A DNA stretch of 6,012 nucleotides from Candidatus Iainarchaeum sp. (GTDB lineage Archaea; Iainarchaeota; Iainarchaeia; Iainarchaeales; GCA-2688035): the NCBI GenBank assembly GCA_016931555.1, contig JAFGEM010000068.1:1-6012 (forward strand), read 5' to 3'. Below the pieces are notes generated by a model, which saw nothing but the letters and a program-made list of their open reading frames with translations, did no database searches and was not told the origin of the DNA. The position numbers were made by a program, and so were the translations under genes. Below, piece by piece: positions 5,538-6,012 of the stretch; position 1 is the stretch's first letter, and each line of letters starts with the position of its first letter.

Positions 5538-6012
5538 TTAAAAAAAATATTTTTCAAATACTTAATTCCCGCGAGCAAGAGTTTTGGATTTTTTATAATT
5601 CGCTTTATTGCAAAAACAGGGCGAAAATAAACTTCCTTGTATGCCTTTTTGTACATTCGCTCAACAAGCTCTTTGTTTAGTTCTCCCAACTCGTAATAGG
5701 ATCTTCCGGAGTAGGAACCAAACTTTTCAAAATCGGTTTCCAAAAACTTTCCATGCTCTGCCACAATATTGTACAATTCTGTACCGGGATAGGGCGTTGT
5801 AATAGTAAATTGAACCAAATCCATATTCAGTTTTTTTGCAAAGTCTATTGTCTCCTGCATTGTTTTCTCCGTGTCATAGGGCAGGGCAATCATAAAAAAT
5901 CCTATTGTTTCAATCCCTGCCTGCTTTGCCCACTTCACTGCGTTCTCAACCTGCTCCAATTTTATCTGCTTTCCAATTTTATCCAGCACCTCTTGGTTTC
6001 CGGATTCAACTC
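5534..6012 (-). CDS. Radical SAM protein of the B12-binding type, C-terminal part (partial)
   Basis: The reading frame enters from the right edge and encodes the last 158 residues, so the CxxxCxxC iron-sulfur motif and any N-terminal cobalamin-binding domain lie outside the window. What remains is characteristic. It opens with VESGNQEVLDKIGK, matching the G-I-E-S-G segment of the radical SAM barrel. Next comes KQAGIETIGFFMIALPYDT, the usual G-x-F-[IM]-I-G-L-P-G-E-T stretch, here with Ala and Tyr-Asp in place of Gly and Gly-Glu. Then FTITTPYPGTELY precedes a helical, lysine-rich tail ending in KNIFFK. TPYPGTELY is typical of the BchE/PhpK-like B12-dependent radical SAM family, whose members carry out methylations and other difficult carbon chemistry. 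The gene is truncated only by the window edge. An apparent start at 5989 is an internal Val codon (GTG), not the true start. The TGA overlaps the start of the glycosyltransferase, so the two are probably co-translated and may act on the same lipid or glycan. Confidence 0.85.
   Translation of the reverse strand, partial: VESGNQEVLDKIGKQIKLEQVENAVKWAKQAGIETIGFFMIALPYDTEKTMQETIDFAKKLNMDLVQFTITTPYPGTELYNIVAEHGKFLETDFEKFGSYSGRSYYELGELNKELVERMYKKAYKEVYFRPVFAIKRIIKNPKLLLAGIKYLKNIFFK

Overview
This window looks like the meeting point of two surface-glycan operons, most likely from an archaeon. The taxonomic call is an inference. It rests on heavy AGA/AGG (Arg) and ATA (Ile) codon use, lysine- and glutamate-rich proteins, GTG starts, very tight gene packing, and a membrane glycosyltransferase of a style I associate with archaeal (including DPANN) genomes. 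A bacterium with a similar glycan locus cannot be excluded from the sequence alone.

Plus strand, 68-3896: four genes read as one tightly coupled unit. They are a sialic-acid-type synthase (neuB), a hydrolysing UDP-sugar 2-epimerase (neuC), a small folate-dependent formyltransferase with no tRNA-binding domain, and a cytoplasmic NodB-type polysaccharide deacetylase. Junctions are a 4-nt ATGA overlap, a 9-nt gap and a probable 7-nt overlap. NeuC-type enzymes free an N-acetyl-mannosamine-like sugar from its UDP form, and NeuB condenses it with phosphoenolpyruvate to give a nine-carbon acid (sialic, legionaminic or a relative). The next two genes suggest that an N-acyl group on this or a related sugar is changed to, or temporarily masked by, formyl. 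No NeuA-type CMP-sugar synthetase is visible, so the pathway must continue outside the window. The operon probably begins further left, because only about 66 bases precede neuB and they may hold the end of another gene.

Minus strand, 6012-3900: the C-terminal part of a radical SAM protein, of the type usually carrying a B12-binding domain, enters from the right edge. It is coupled by a GTGA stop/start overlap to a 545-residue multi-membrane-spanning GT-C-type glycosyltransferase of the PMT/ArnT-like kind. That gene ends 3 bases from the stop codon of the plus-strand deacetylase.

Taken together, a formyltransferase, a NodB-family hydrolase and a polytopic lipid-linked-sugar transferase side by side recall the logic of ArnA-ArnD-ArnT in bacterial lipid A modification, here combined with nonulosonate genes. 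That is the most interesting hypothesis in the window. I see no tRNA, rRNA, CRISPR array, transposase or attachment site, and no intergenic stretch longer than 10 bases after neuB begins.
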